A stretch of 64,000 nt of DNA from Psychrobacter sp. FDAARGOS_221 (GCF_002313155.2 NZ_NWFK02000001.1:1178001-1242000); one strand, 5' to 3'; shown: positions 18,153 to 28,134, counted from the stretch's first letter. Numbers and translations: made by a program. The notes: a model not told the origin generated them from the sequence alone.

Positions 18153-18773
18153 TTAGCCGATCGCATTGACTAGCCAGCTAATACCTGTCCATAAACCAAT
18201 GACGATAAGCAGAATAAAGACAATCCCTAGAATATCTGGAATATGCAGATAAATCCAAGCAACCACTGGATTTCGCCAAAATTTGGAGTGTTGTTGCTTG
18301 GATTGTAATGACTGATGTAAAAAAGGTCGCTCGACATGTGAGGTGTCATCAATGCCATACTCAAGCTGCATGTGCTCACGCACAATCTCTAACGTCTTGC
18401 GACTGGGACGAATAAATATATCCATCACCGTGCCGGCAACAGGCACCACGCCCACTACCAAATCTATCAACGCTAAGCGAACCGCAGGGGTCATTTTGTG
18501 AATAGGCACCCCCATCTTGCGCCCTAACATAAACGCATAGCCGGTCAAAATAAGACCAGCTACGTCGCCAGCAATCGGAATGGTTGATAAGGCGGCATCT
18601 GCGCCCACACCTTGCTTGGTAAAAGGCACACGAATCAGCGAATCCATCATATTGGCAAACTTTGCCAAATCACGCTCCATTTCCACCACTTGCTCACGAC
18701 TTAATCCGTGCTGTTGCAAATTAGCTTCAAAATCTAACCGTGATTTTGTCTGACGCTGTTTACGCATAACCAT
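18153..18773 (-). CDS. DUF4112 domain membrane protein
   Basis: A 206-residue protein with the DUF4112 pattern: [34 protein letters not shown], and [25 protein letters not shown]. Two GxxP-type glycine-proline turns inside hydrophobic segments are typical of the family, whose function is unknown. A further membrane segment lies near the C-terminus ([22 protein letters not shown]). I start it at ATG 18773 because a GGTGG site precedes it. The gene then overlaps the end of ubiA by 14 bases, so the two are translationally coupled. Confidence 0.8.
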   Translation of the reverse strand: MVMRKQRQTKSRLDFEANLQQHGLSREQVVEMERDLAKFANMMDSLIRVPFTKQGVGADAALSTIPIAGDVAGLILTGYAFMLGRKMGVPIHKMTPAVRLALIDLVVGVVPVAGTVMDIFIRPSRKTLEIVREHMQLEYGIDDTSHVERPFLHQSLQSKQQHSKFWRNPVVAWIYLHIPDILGIVFILLIVIGLWTGISWLVNAIG

Positions 18774-19731
18774 AAAATGCCACCCATAAGCAACTAATCG
18801 CAATGACTAAAAATAAATAACGGCCAACCCAAACATTGGCCAAAAATGCTTTGAAGCAAGCCATTGGATCTCGTGTGGCACAGGCTTTATTTTGCTGAGT
18901 AAATAAAATAGCAACCAAACCTAGCGCATAAACTGGAATCATGCCAATTTTAGTTGGGCCAAAATAGTGCGCCAATACCAATCCCATCAGTAGTAAAAAC
19001 GCAGTCTGTAGCAAAGCGATAATCAGTACATCATAACGACCAAACAAAATCGCAGTCGATTTGACGCCTATTTTTAAATCATCATCTCTATCCGCCATCG
19101 CATACTGGGTGTCATAAGCGATGGTCCAACACATGTAAGCGGCAAATAATAACCAGCACCACATGTCTGGCGCCCCTTGCACCGCGACATAAGCCATCGG
19201 AATCGCCCAACCAAAAGCAGCAGCCAAAAACACCTGCGGCAGATGGGTAAAGCGCTTCATAAACGGATAAATAAATGCCAGTGCCACTGCTCCAAATGAC
19301 CAGTAAAACACTTTAATGGGTAACCAAAACAGCAAACTGGCGCTGACCAAGGATAATACCAAAAATGCCATTACTGCATCACGTCCAGACAATCTGCCAT
19401 CTGCTAACGGTCGACCCTTGGTACGTGACACCGAACCATCCACGTGTCGATCGGCAAAATCATTAATGGCACAACCTGCAGCCCGCATTAAAATGGCACC
19501 CAGTGCGAAAATAAACAGTACAGACCAAGACGGTAACACAGCAGGAATAGCAGTCGCCATATTCTCCGCCAATGGCTGTGGTGCGCCAAAAGCGGCTAAA
19601 AATACCGCCCACAACGTTGGCCATAATAACAGCTCAATACCAACCGGCTTGTCAAAACGGGTCAAATGGATATAGGCCATTAGCTTTTGCTGCGGCGTTA
19701 GCTTCTGAGAGGATAGATTGGTTTGTGTCAT
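18760..19731 (-). CDS. ubiA: 4-hydroxybenzoate polyprenyltransferase
   Basis: UbiA attaches the polyprenyl chain to 4-hydroxybenzoate in ubiquinone synthesis, inside the cytoplasmic membrane. The 323-residue protein has about eight membrane segments and both Asp-rich motifs that bind magnesium and the prenyl diphosphate: [20 protein letters not shown] and [20 protein letters not shown]. It lies third in a probable reverse-strand operon: rluC, HAD phosphatase, ubiA, DUF4112. No ubiC-like chorismate lyase gene is adjacent. Confidence 0.96.
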   Translation of the reverse strand: MTQTNLSSQKLTPQQKLMAYIHLTRFDKPVGIELLLWPTLWAVFLAAFGAPQPLAENMATAIPAVLPSWSVLFIFALGAILMRAAGCAINDFADRHVDGSVSRTKGRPLADGRLSGRDAVMAFLVLSLVSASLLFWLPIKVFYWSFGAVALAFIYPFMKRFTHLPQVFLAAAFGWAIPMAYVAVQGAPDMWCWLLFAAYMCWTIAYDTQYAMADRDDDLKIGVKSTAILFGRYDVLIIALLQTAFLLLMGLVLAHYFGPTKIGMIPVYALGLVAILFTQQNKACATRDPMACFKAFLANVWVGRYLFLVIAISCLWVAFYGYA

Positions 19732-19837
19732 GGCTGAATTATGTCTTTGATGTCGATAGCTTTTAGTATTAATAGCTTATAGAAAATGTCATTTATAATG
19801 GTTCGAATAAATTATTTGGATAATCATTTAAATATTG

Positions 19838-20566
19838 CTAATTACTGCTGCTGGTTGTATTGCTAGGCGCCGCCAACAATAAGTCTATCAACTGCAGCGG
19901 TGTGTCTACCTGATAGGTTGGCTGCTCAGCGGCAAGTGTGGCGGCGGTAGCGGCACCATAATTGACCGCAATACTGGTCATACCCAGCGCTTTGGCCATT
20001 TGAATATCGTGGATACTATCCCCCACGAACAGCGCATCGGCCACATCAAAACCGGTCTCTTGTAATATATCTAATAGCATCTGTGGATCTGGCTTAGAGC
20101 CAGACTCATCTGCACAGCGGCTGGTCACAAAGTAGTGACGACTGTTGGCATAATCCATCACTCTATCAAGACCTGCCCGCTTTTTACCGGTAGCTACCGC
20201 CAACTGTTTGCCTTGGGCTTGCAGCTGCTGCAACATATCCTCGATACCATCAAAAAACTGCGAATGCGGCTGGTTAGGCTCAACACTGGCTTGCACGTAA
20301 TAGTCAGCATAGCTTTGCTGAATGGCGGCATGCTGCTCTGGTGTCGCTTGAGGGTACAGAATCTGGATACCGCGAATCAGACTCAAACCAATAATTGATT
20401 TGACCGCCTCATCAGTGGTGCTAAATCCATGCGCTTCGCCGGCCACATGCATCGACTTAACAATCAGACCAATCGAGTCCATCAAAGTCCCATCCCAATC
20501 AAAAATCATCAGCGACTTATTATTAGCCGTCGCTTGCGGTTTATGATCAGTGGTTGTGTTACTCAT
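19838..20566 (-). CDS. HAD-IA hydrolase, phosphoglycolate phosphatase-like
   Basis: A 242-residue haloacid-dehalogenase-type phosphatase. Motif I is FDWDGTLMDS (nucleophile Asp in DWDGT), motif II is the VATGK Thr, motif III is the Lys in GSKPDPQMLL, and motif IV is FVGDSIHDIQMA. The helical cap sits between motifs I and II (subclass IA). The sequence is closest in style to Gph and related phosphatases. The gene lies between rluC and ubiA; HAD genes of this kind often follow rluC in gammaproteobacteria. The exact substrate is uncertain. An AGGTGAG site precedes the ATG. Confidence 0.88.
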   Translation of the reverse strand: MSNTTTDHKPQATANNKSLMIFDWDGTLMDSIGLIVKSMHVAGEAHGFSTTDEAVKSIIGLSLIRGIQILYPQATPEQHAAIQQSYADYYVQASVEPNQPHSQFFDGIEDMLQQLQAQGKQLAVATGKKRAGLDRVMDYANSRHYFVTSRCADESGSKPDPQMLLDILQETGFDVADALFVGDSIHDIQMAKALGMTSIAVNYGAATAATLAAEQPTYQVDTPLQLIDLLLAAPSNTTSSSN

Positions 20567-20640
20567 ATCTCACCTAGTTTGTTGATTAGCTTATTCATTA
20601 GCATATTGAAACCTAAATATCAGCCTATGTCATAAACAGC

Positions 20641-21744
20641 TTACTGATTAAAGTCACCGCTGATATCAGCAGGCAGTAACGACTGTATGTCTTCTGGCAG
20701 AGGCGCATAGATATCGTCATAATCTGGAATATCAAGTTTCCACGCATGCAAACACAAGCGGCGCACCCCTGATTTATCAGACTCATTATACTTGTCATCA
20801 CCCAGTAGTGGATGACCTAAATAGGCCAAATGCACTCGAATTTGATGCGTACGACCGGTTAATGGCATCGCCTCTATTAAACTCACCGGCTGCCCATTTA
20901 GCTCAAATCGAGCCAATACCTTGCAAACAGTTTGGCTTGATTTGGCATCGGAACTTGATTTATCAACACGTACTCGGCGCTCACCGCTGGCCAAGGTATA
21001 GCGCAGTAAAGGCGCATCGATGGTCATATCATTTAACGCCGGCTGCCCTTTGACGATGCATAAATAGTGTTTTTGAATGGTCTTTTGGCGCAAGTGCTCT
21101 TGCATTACCTTTAAGGTCGAGCGCTTTTTAGATATCATCAGCAGCCCAGAGGTGTCTCTGTCAATGCGATGAATCAGCTCGAGATACTTTTTACCTGTTG
21201 CTTCACGAATGGCCTCAATGACACCAAAGTCGATTCCGCTGCCGCCATGTACTGCCATGCCAGATGGCTTATTAAGTACCAATAGGCCTTCATCTTCATA
21301 GACGATGCGCTCAAGCAACCCTTTGGCAAAGCTGTCGCTAATCACAGGCTTTTCACGTGTGGCTAGTTTTACCGGTGCAATGCGCACCACATCACCACGC
21401 TCAAGCTTGTCATACGGCTTACAGCGTTTGTTATTAATACGTACCTCATCGGCACGAATCATTTTGTAAATATGCGCACGCGGCATGCCTTTTAGTCTGG
21501 CTAATAAAAAATTATCGACGCGCTGACCATGTTGATTGCGAGTGACTTCCAGGTGATTAACCTGACTAAAATCAGCAATGTCTACATCAGCACTTTGCGG
21601 GCGTGCCTTGGTTGAATGTCGTCTTACTTCGTTGGGATTGGCACCAACACTGCTCATTAAGCCTTGTAAATCTTGTTCTATTTGCGGGTTTTCATTATTC
21701 ATTTTATCTTCATTATTCTCAAGTTTAGGGTGTACTTTTGACAT
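20641..21744 (-). CDS. rluC: 23S rRNA pseudouridine synthase RluC
   Basis: RluC makes pseudouridines 955, 2504 and 2580 of 23S rRNA. The 367-residue protein has an S4 RNA-binding domain (RVDNFLLARLKGMPRAHIYKMI, about residues 75-96) and the RluA-type catalytic domain with LIHRIDRDTSG, in which Asp195 is the predicted nucleophile. The N-terminal extension of about 65 residues is longer than usual. It is divergent from rne, as rluC is in E. coli, which separates it from RluD and RluA. The 1.07 kb between the two genes is unusually long. Confidence 0.93.
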   Translation of the reverse strand: MSKVHPKLENNEDKMNNENPQIEQDLQGLMSSVGANPNEVRRHSTKARPQSADVDIADFSQVNHLEVTRNQHGQRVDNFLLARLKGMPRAHIYKMIRADEVRINNKRCKPYDKLERGDVVRIAPVKLATREKPVISDSFAKGLLERIVYEDEGLLVLNKPSGMAVHGGSGIDFGVIEAIREATGKKYLELIHRIDRDTSGLLMISKKRSTLKVMQEHLRQKTIQKHYLCIVKGQPALNDMTIDAPLLRYTLASGERRVRVDKSSSDAKSSQTVCKVLARFELNGQPVSLIEAMPLTGRTHQIRVHLAYLGHPLLGDDKYNESDKSGVRRLCLHAWKLDIPDYDDIYAPLPEDIQSLLPADISGDFNQ

Positions 21745-22512
21745 ATTTTGTTAGGTATTTGGCAAAAGATTTGGTATAGTCTAACACGTTGACTTTGTGT
21801 CTCGTGTATTGTTATCGGTAAAAGCTCACTTTTTGAGTAGATCGATCACGCCACGACCCACTTTATATCCCTAATATATCAACACTATATCAACCAAAAC
21901 ATTGCAAAAAGTGTAATGACTTTTCTATTGATATACCGATATGTTCATTAGGATATGTTTTTTACCTCAAAGTCAGCCCACAACGTTATTTTTATAAACC
22001 ATGATACAGGGTGCGTGGTTTCGTAGCTTACAACTACTAACATTGCCAATTTGGCGCCACATCCCCATTTTAAATTTAACATGAACACAATGCTTTAATA
22101 TCTTAAGAATATAACTGGTGACTTTAAGTAGCTCCTAGCTGTGTCCGTGCAACCTTACACCTTGCCGACACCCTAAACGTATATGCTACCGCTGATGTCA
22201 TTGGATGAAAGGCGTAATAATAAAAGAAATGACTGTGCCGAATTGGCGGTCAAATAACCGTAATAGCGCTCAATAAATCTTGCGTTTTATCATAAATCAG
22301 CCGTTATTTGCCAAGTACGCCCCGCCGACATTAGCACGATATTGATAAATGAGAAGACACTTTAAAGTTAAACACCAAACGGATTAAATAACACGATTAA
22401 ATTAAGAGATGACAACGCGCGACTTTATTTTTATGGTCACTGGTACACACAGTGGATTTGACAGCAACATAGTTATGATGCTGACACCCAGTTTGCCATG
22501 CCAAGATGACAC

Positions 22513-22540
22513 AACGGTGACCTTACACCTCACCGTTTTC
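22513..22540 (+). other. hairpin in rne leader
   Basis: Perfect 8-bp inverted repeat AACGGTGA (22513-22520) and TCACCGTT (22530-22537) with a nine-base loop, followed by TTC. It could be a leader stem-loop or a weak terminator. Confidence 0.6.
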
Positions 22541-22680
22541 TAACAACCTCAAAATAAATAGATCGGCCTAAACTCTTGATTTGTTACCCAAAACTAGTTT
22601 TTAACGTTTTACTTAACTTATCATCTTTTAACTTTTATTATAAAAAACAGATTAGCTTAACGGTGTATTATTCATATAAA

Positions 22681-22715
22681 ACTTTTTAATTAACAATTAA
22701 TTAAAAGTATTTTTT
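22681..22715 (+). terminator. AT-only terminator-like hairpin upstream of rne
   Basis: ACTTTTTAATTAA (22681-22693) pairs with TTAATTAAAAGT (22697-22708) around a CAA loop, with one unpaired T, followed by ATTTTTT. It lies about 100 bases before the rne start. With no GC pairs in most of the stem it may be weak, so it could act as an attenuator or simply a leader stem. Confidence 0.4.
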
Positions 22716-22787
22716 GATTAAAATGATGCACCTACCATAAAACCTGTTGCCAACATCCTACTCTACTCTTCTTAAGTATCAACCATT

Positions 22788-22815
22788 GTGTATCATGACC
22801 TAAACTAGGATACAC
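22788..22815 (+). promoter_or_regulatory. hairpin over the rne ribosome binding site
   Basis: GTGTATC (22788-22794) is the exact reverse complement of GATACAC (22809-22815). The right arm includes the last two bases of the AGGA ribosome binding site (22807-22810), 7 bases before the ATG. If formed, this 7-bp stem would limit ribosome access. Confidence 0.55.
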
Positions 22816-22817
22816 CA

Positions 22818-25800
22818 ATGAAACGCATACTTATTAACGCCACTCACAACGAAGAAGTTCGTGTTGCCCTTTGTAAAGGCAATCACCTTTATGACTTCGA
22901 TCTTGAAAACCGTACGCGTGAGCAGAAAAAAGCCAACATCTACAAAGGTCACGTCACCCGTGTAGAACCCTCACTAGAAGCGGTATTTGTTGAATACGGC
23001 TCAAAGCGTCAAGGTTTCTTACCCGTTCGTGAAATTGCCAGTGAATATTTATCAGGCAACCCACGCGAAGAAAACATCCGTAAATTAATCAAAGAAGGCG
23101 ATGAGCTCATCGTTCAAGTTGAAAAAGAAGAGCGTGGTAATAAAGGCGCTGCTCTATCAACTTACGTCTCTTTGGCCGGCCGCTACTTGGTATTAATGCC
23201 AAATAATCCTAAAGGCGGCGGTATCTCTCGTCAAATCTCAGGCAAGCTACGTGAAGACATGAAGCGCATGCTGGGTAATTTAGATTTACCGAAAGGCATG
23301 AGCGTTATCGTACGTACTGCTGGTATCGGCAAAACCCAAGACGATTTGCAGCATGATTTAAACCATCTGCTTAATATCTGGAACGCCATTCAAGACCAAA
23401 ACAAAAAATACAGCTCACCACGCCTAGTGCATCAAGAAGCCGGTGTGGTCACTCGTGCCGTGCGTGACTATTTACGTGATGACATTAGCGAAATCTGGAT
23501 TGATAACGAAGAAGCGTTTATTGAAGCTGAAACCTTTATCAAAGCAGTGATGCCAACTCAGATCGAAAAGCTGCGTAAGTACACCGAATTTGAGCCAATG
23601 TTCTCAAGCTTTAATGTTGAACGTCAAATTGAAACCGCTTATCAACGCGAAGTACGCCTACCCTCTGGCGGCTCAATTGTTATCGACCAAACCGAAGCAT
23701 TGGTATCGATTGATATTAACTCAGCCAAATCTACCAAAGGTGCTGATGTTTCAGAAACTGCCTATCACACCAACTTAGAAGCGGCTGACGAAATCGCACG
23801 TCAATTACGTCTACGTGATATGGGCGGCTTGATTGTTATCGACTTTATCGATATGAATGACAATAAGCATCAAAAAGAAGTCGAAAAACGCTTGGTTGAA
23901 GCTACTAAATACGACCGTGCACGCGTTCAGTTTGGTGAGATTTCACGCTTTGGCTTGATGGAAATGAGCCGTCAACGCTTACGTCCTTCTTTAGAAGAAT
24001 CAACCGGTTATATCTGCCCACGCTGTCATGGCAATGGCATGATTCGTGATTTGCGCTCGTTATCTTTGTCTATCATGCGTCAGATTGAACAGACTGCCTT
24101 AAAAGAGCGTCATGGCGAAGTTCAAGCGGAAGTACCGACTGATATCGCCGCTTTCTTATTGAATGAAAAACGTGAAAGTTTGGTTTATTTAGAACAAGAC
24201 AGTGGCACACGTATTACCATCTTGCCACACGCGCACTTAGAATCACCAAACTTTAATCTGCACTTTAACCATCATGGCTTTGCACCTGCCAGTTATGAGC
24301 GTGTTACCGATACTCAGCAGCAAGAAACCAGTGCGTTAGGCTATGATGTAGACTGGCAGACCGCTGAATCAGAACGTCCAGAACAGCAGCCGGTGCGTCA
24401 GCCGCGTCAAAAAGACAATAAGACTCAAAGCAATACAGCGCAAGCACATACGCCTGCAAGCAAGGCGAACAAGCCTGCCAATACCACAGGTGCGATTGCT
24501 AATCCGCAGCTACCGCCAACTGCCGCTCAAAACACGGCAACCGCACCAGCAGCTGAAGCGGCCAAACCTGCAGCTGTGGCTTGGTTATCAAACTTATTTG
24601 CACCAACCCCACAAGCTCAAATGGCCTCAACTGTGAGCAGTGCTGATGCGGCACAAGCGATCGAAGCCATTGTTAATACTGGCGCGCAAAGCCGTGGCGC
24701 TTTCGGTCAAGTTGCTGCGCCAATCGTCGCAACCCAAGAGCAAGCTCAAGCCACTACTGCTCAGTCGAATAACAAGTCAGCTGACAATAAAAATGACAGT
24801 GGTAGCGATGCTAAAGATGACAATCGCTCGGATAATAAGAGCAGCAGTGACTCAGATAAAGATCGTCGCCGCCCTCGCAACAACCGAAGCCGTCATAAAA
24901 ATGACAAACGCAGCAAGCCAGACAACCGTCGTCGCAGCCCAGAAAAAGACGACAAAAAGTCGGATAGCTCAGTAGACGCTAACAAGTCGACTCAAGAGGC
25001 CTCATCAAGCAAAGACTTACCAAGACGCGAGCCAAACAGCAAACGCGACTCACGTGGTCCAATTGAGCGTGGTGAAGCCAAGCAGCCAGGCAAGTCTAAT
25101 GGCAATGATCAAGACTCTCGTGGTCAACGCCATTCAAAATCTGATCAACATAAGTCTGATAACAATAAAGACAATGCCGCTCAAGGTAATGACCGCAATA
25201 TTGATCCTAATGAGGTCAACCTACGCGTCACCGAAGCAGAAGTCACTCTGAAAAAACCAGAAGTGGTACACATCTCATTGGATGACGCGAAAGACAGCGC
25301 TAAAGACGAGTCTAAAGCAGAGGCTAAAACTGAATCAAAAGCGACAACCAAGTCAGACGCTCAGTCAGCATCAGAGCAGCAACCAGCTCAAGCTAAGTCT
25401 GAGACTAAGCAAGATGCTAGCAAAGAAACTGCTAAACAGGCTGATGTAGAGGCTAGCAAGCAGTCTACCACTAGTAGCGATAAAGCAGACGTCACTGACA
25501 GCAGCTCTAATAAAGTGACTAAGTCAGAAGCAGACGCTACCGCAGCTGAGCAAAAGCAGGCCAAGCCAGAGCAAGCAGTGACAGCAACTGACGCTGAATC
25601 AAGTGCTGATAACAATGCTGTTCAGCAATCAAATGAGCAGCCAGCTGCTAAACTAGCTGACTCAGCCCCTGCTCAGGCTAGCACTGATGCTAATAGCTCA
25701 GAAGCCACAGAAGCCACAGAAGCCACAGAAGCAGACAACGATGCTGCCACGTTAAGCTTCGATGTCTCAAGTCTGTTTGCTGATCGTTATGTCGCAGCCA

Positions 25801-26957
25801 AGAAGTTTGGTAAAGCGGCCAACGACCCTCGTGTGATTAAAGCGTCACTGCAGCGTCAAATCAGTGAGCAAGCATCCGCTACTCCAGCAGCTGAGCCTGT
25901 GACTGCCAAAATCACTGGCTCTGTGGGTCAGTTTATTCACACCCACTTAGCACAACCACGCATGCGTCTGGCCAAAGATGGGGTGATTGCTTGTTTCCTA
26001 GCGGCATTAAATGCGCACAAAGAAACTTCAGGCTCACAAGCTAAGCCTGCTGCTAAAACCTCAGAAGCTTCAGCGGCAGCAGCAGAGTCATTGCAGGCGT
26101 TTAGCTTTGTGAACTACGGCTACCAGTCTTTATCGCCGAGCTACTTACAGCGCTTTGCGGAGATGACGTCAGCAGTAGCGGCGCATAATGTGGCGCAGGG
26201 TAAAACAGAAGTGGCACCTACCCCAATAGGAGCACGTGCCGCTAATGACCCACGTGGACAACATCCTGATTATACGCCGCCTGTCACTAGTGATGATGGT
26301 GAAGACAGCGCTGATGACGCGAAAGCCAAGGCAGATAGCGTAGAAGCTGATGTTAACGCCACAGCTACTCAGTCAGAGTCGGCTGCTGCTCAACCATCGC
26401 CTGCACAAGCGATGGCTGACCTACTGAAGCTAAATGTTGGTAACTTCATCAGTAAAGTACTTGGTCAAGAAGGTGACGACATGGTGACATCAGGTCAAAC
26501 CGAAGCTGCCTTCTTAAAAGCACTGCGTCAACCTTGGGATGTGCTGATATCAGTAGCACAGTCAGTTGATACTAAGGTTCCCGAAGCTGTGGTTGATGCG
26601 CCTAAAGCAAAGGCTAATGCTGTTGATAACGACAGCCTGCAGCAGTCTGATGATAACGATGTATCTATCGAGCCTACCCCGTTAGAAGTAGCGGCAGAGA
26701 AGCAAGAGGATGCCAATGATACTGCAGATACTGAAGCTGAGCAGCCTCAGCAGTCAGCCGGTACGTCAAATAAAACCAGCATTGAGACTTACAAGAGCAT
26801 GATCGAGAACATCTCTGAACAGCTACTGCCTCAGACGGGTCTATTGAATCTGACGTCGCCAAAAGTGCCAAAAGCACGCAGTCGCAAGGCTAAAGATGAT
26901 GGTAAAAAGCCAACATCAACACCGGCAAGCGATGAGTCGTCTGATTCAGACAGCTAA
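22818..26957 (+). CDS. rne: ribonuclease E with very long disordered scaffold
   Basis: RNase E is the essential endonuclease that starts mRNA decay and matures rRNA and tRNA. The catalytic half is standard: N-terminal RILINA, an S1 domain within about residues 35-120, the metal-binding aspartates Asp299 (SIDINS) and Asp342 (VIDFIDM), and the Zn-link CPRC (Cys400, Cys403). Spacing matches E. coli D303/D346 and C404/C407. At 1379 residues it is about 320 longer than E. coli (1061). All the extra is C-terminal: a membrane-type amphipathic block (WLSNLF), an Arg-rich RNA-binding region near 690-760, acidic and Lys/Ser-rich linkers, and short ordered islands. Two NDPR motifs occur at residues 1002 and 1143. 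A bidirectional terminator follows. Confidence 0.97.
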   Translation: MKRILINATHNEEVRVALCKGNHLYDFDLENRTREQKKANIYKGHVTRVEPSLEAVFVEYGSKRQGFLPVREIASEYLSGNPREENIRKLIKEGDELIVQVEKEERGNKGAALSTYVSLAGRYLVLMPNNPKGGGISRQISGKLREDMKRMLGNLDLPKGMSVIVRTAGIGKTQDDLQHDLNHLLNIWNAIQDQNKKYSSPRLVHQEAGVVTRAVRDYLRDDISEIWIDNEEAFIEAETFIKAVMPTQIEKLRKYTEFEPMFSSFNVERQIETAYQREVRLPSGGSIVIDQTEALVSIDINSAKSTKGADVSETAYHTNLEAADEIARQLRLRDMGGLIVIDFIDMNDNKHQKEVEKRLVEATKYDRARVQFGEISRFGLMEMSRQRLRPSLEESTGYICPRCHGNGMIRDLRSLSLSIMRQIEQTALKERHGEVQAEVPTDIAAFLLNEKRESLVYLEQDSGTRITILPHAHLESPNFNLHFNHHGFAPASYERVTDTQQQETSALGYDVDWQTAESERPEQQPVRQPRQKDNKTQSNTAQAHTPASKANKPANTTGAIANPQLPPTAAQNTATAPAAEAAKPAAVAWLSNLFAPTPQAQMASTVSSADAAQAIEAIVNTGAQSRGAFGQVAAPIVATQEQAQATTAQSNNKSADNKNDSGSDAKDDNRSDNKSSSDSDKDRRRPRNNRSRHKNDKRSKPDNRRRSPEKDDKKSDSSVDANKSTQEASSSKDLPRREPNSKRDSRGPIERGEAKQPGKSNGNDQDSRGQRHSKSDQHKSDNNKDNAAQGNDRNIDPNEVNLRVTEAEVTLKKPEVVHISLDDAKDSAKDESKAEAKTESKATTKSDAQSASEQQPAQAKSETKQDASKETAKQADVEASKQSTTSSDKADVTDSSSNKVTKSEADATAAEQKQAKPEQAVTATDAESSADNNAVQQSNEQPAAKLADSAPAQASTDANSSEATEATEATEADNDAATLSFDVSSLFADRYVAAKKFGKAANDPRVIKASLQRQISEQASATPAAEPVTAKITGSVGQFIHTHLAQPRMRLAKDGVIACFLAALNAHKETSGSQAKPAAKTSEASAAAAESLQAFSFVNYGYQSLSPSYLQRFAEMTSAVAAHNVAQGKTEVAPTPIGARAANDPRGQHPDYTPPVTSDDGEDSADDAKAKADSVEADVNATATQSESAAAQPSPAQAMADLLKLNVGNFISKVLGQEGDDMVTSGQTEAAFLKALRQPWDVLISVAQSVDTKVPEAVVDAPKAKANAVDNDSLQQSDDNDVSIEPTPLEVAAEKQEDANDTADTEAEQPQQSAGTSNKTSIETYKSMIENISEQLLPQTGLLNLTSPKVPKARSRKAKDDGKKPTSTPASDESSDSDS
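25701..25727 (+). repeat. 9-base tandem repeat in rne
   Basis: Three copies of GAAGCCACA encode Glu-Ala-Thr repeats in the scaffold region, followed by a partial fourth. In-frame unit, so it is a possible length-variable site. Confidence 0.8.
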
Positions 26958-26970
26958 TCTTTAAATAGCT

Positions 26971-27020
26971 CTCAATAAAAAAATAGCCACTGTTGAACAG
27001 TGGCTATTTTTTATTGAGTT
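26971..27020. terminator. bidirectional terminator between rne and DUF808 gene
   Basis: An almost complete inverted repeat of about 23 bp per arm: CTCAATAAAAAAATAGCCAC and on to CTGTT on the left, with the complement AACAGTGGCTATTTTTTATT and on on the right. A-runs and T-runs on both sides suit termination of both convergent genes. Confidence 0.95.
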
Positions 27021-27058
27021 CATTAATCAAATAATGCGTTAATTAGGTAATCAATGCA

Positions 27059-27973
27059 TTAATGCGCATGACGCGCTTTTTGTATCATGGTTATGATGGT
27101 CAATACAATAGCACCAATCACAAAGCCGATTAGACCATTTAATAGGGTGTTAGACATTCCTTCAAACACACCGGTCAAATGTGCAATGTCTTCAACGGCA
27201 TGATGTAAGTAGTTGATGCCGTGCACAATAATACCGCCACCAACTAAGAACATCGCGATGGTACCCACAATAGACAAAAACTTCATCAGTTTAGGAGCAG
27301 CTGAAAGTAACATCTGACCAAACTTCTTAGTAAAGTCGCTAGCACCTGGCTTTTGCATTAAGTGCAAGCCGACGTCATCAATTTTCACAATACCTGCTAC
27401 TAAGCCGTAGATACCAACGGTCACACCAATTGCCAATATCGATAACACAATGCTTTTATCAACCATGCTGGCTGTGGTTAAGGTACCTAGACCAATAACC
27501 ACAATTTCGGCAGATAAGATAAAGTCAGTACGGATAGCGCCTTTTACTTTATTCTTCTCTAAAGCAACCAAGTCTACTGTTTCATCAGCATTGGCGGCTT
27601 TGCGAGCTTCATGCTCTTCATCGTGAGGTAATAGTCTTGGCCAAAACTTGTGCACTACTTTTTCAGCGCCCTCGTAGCATAAAAACAAACCACCCATCAT
27701 CAATAAGGGTGTAATCAGCCAAGGAATAAAATAGCTAATCAGTAATGCCCCAGGTACCAGAATCAACTTATTAATAAAGGATCCTTTTGCCACTGCCCAT
27801 ACCACTGGCAGCTCACGGCTTGGCTTAACACCAGTCACCTGCTCAGCATTTAGCGCTAAATCATCGCCCAATACACCAGCCGTTTTTTTCGCAGCCACCT
27901 TAGTCATGACGGCTACATCGTCCATGAGCAAACTAATATCATCGAGTAGCATCAATAAACTACCACCTGCCAT
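27059..27973 (-). CDS. DUF808 (YedI-type) inner-membrane protein
   Basis: A 304-residue integral membrane protein of the DUF808 family, of which E. coli YedI is a member. The start MAGGSLLMLLDDISLLMDDVA is diagnostic, as are KKTAGVLGDDLALNAEQVTG and the GGLFLCYEGAEKVVHK segment. About six to seven membrane segments follow. The biochemical role is unknown. An AAGGAG site precedes the ATG. It is monocistronic by layout, closed by the shared rne terminator. Confidence 0.92.
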   Translation of the reverse strand: MAGGSLLMLLDDISLLMDDVAVMTKVAAKKTAGVLGDDLALNAEQVTGVKPSRELPVVWAVAKGSFINKLILVPGALLISYFIPWLITPLLMMGGLFLCYEGAEKVVHKFWPRLLPHDEEHEARKAANADETVDLVALEKNKVKGAIRTDFILSAEIVVIGLGTLTTASMVDKSIVLSILAIGVTVGIYGLVAGIVKIDDVGLHLMQKPGASDFTKKFGQMLLSAAPKLMKFLSIVGTIAMFLVGGGIIVHGINYLHHAVEDIAHLTGVFEGMSNTLLNGLIGFVIGAIVLTIITMIQKARHAH

Positions 27974-28134
27974 ACAATCTCCTTAATGCTTTGAACTCAG
28001 TAGCATTTATCCTGACTTCAAAATATGTTTTTTAATTTGTTTATTCGCTAATTATACTATTTGCTTATAACACTATATTTTTAGCGTTGATTTATCAATA
28101 TTATTCAGTCAATCGCTGTTATTTCTTCAACAAA

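Larger units (their letters stand above)
21745..22817 (+). promoter_or_regulatory. long rluC-rne intergenic region and rne leader
   Basis: A 1073-base stretch with no supported gene. It should hold divergent promoters for rluC and rne and a leader RNA for rne. Visible structure includes CACTG/CAGTG (22439-22455), an 8-bp hairpin AACGGTGA/TCACCGTT (22513-22537), an AT-only hairpin with a T-run (22681-22715), and a 7-bp hairpin overlapping the rne ribosome binding site (22788-22815). In E. coli the rne leader is about 360 nt and mediates autoregulation by RNase E; a like role here is inference. Confidence 0.6.

Noticed and set aside
24640..25251. Overlapping frames within the rne scaffold region
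   Set aside because: Alternative-frame shadows of repetitive Ala/Ser/Lys codons; the rne frame is continuous.
25701..25727. Possible CRISPR-like repeat in rne
   Set aside because: Directly tandem, no spacers, and in frame with coding sequence; a simple coding repeat.
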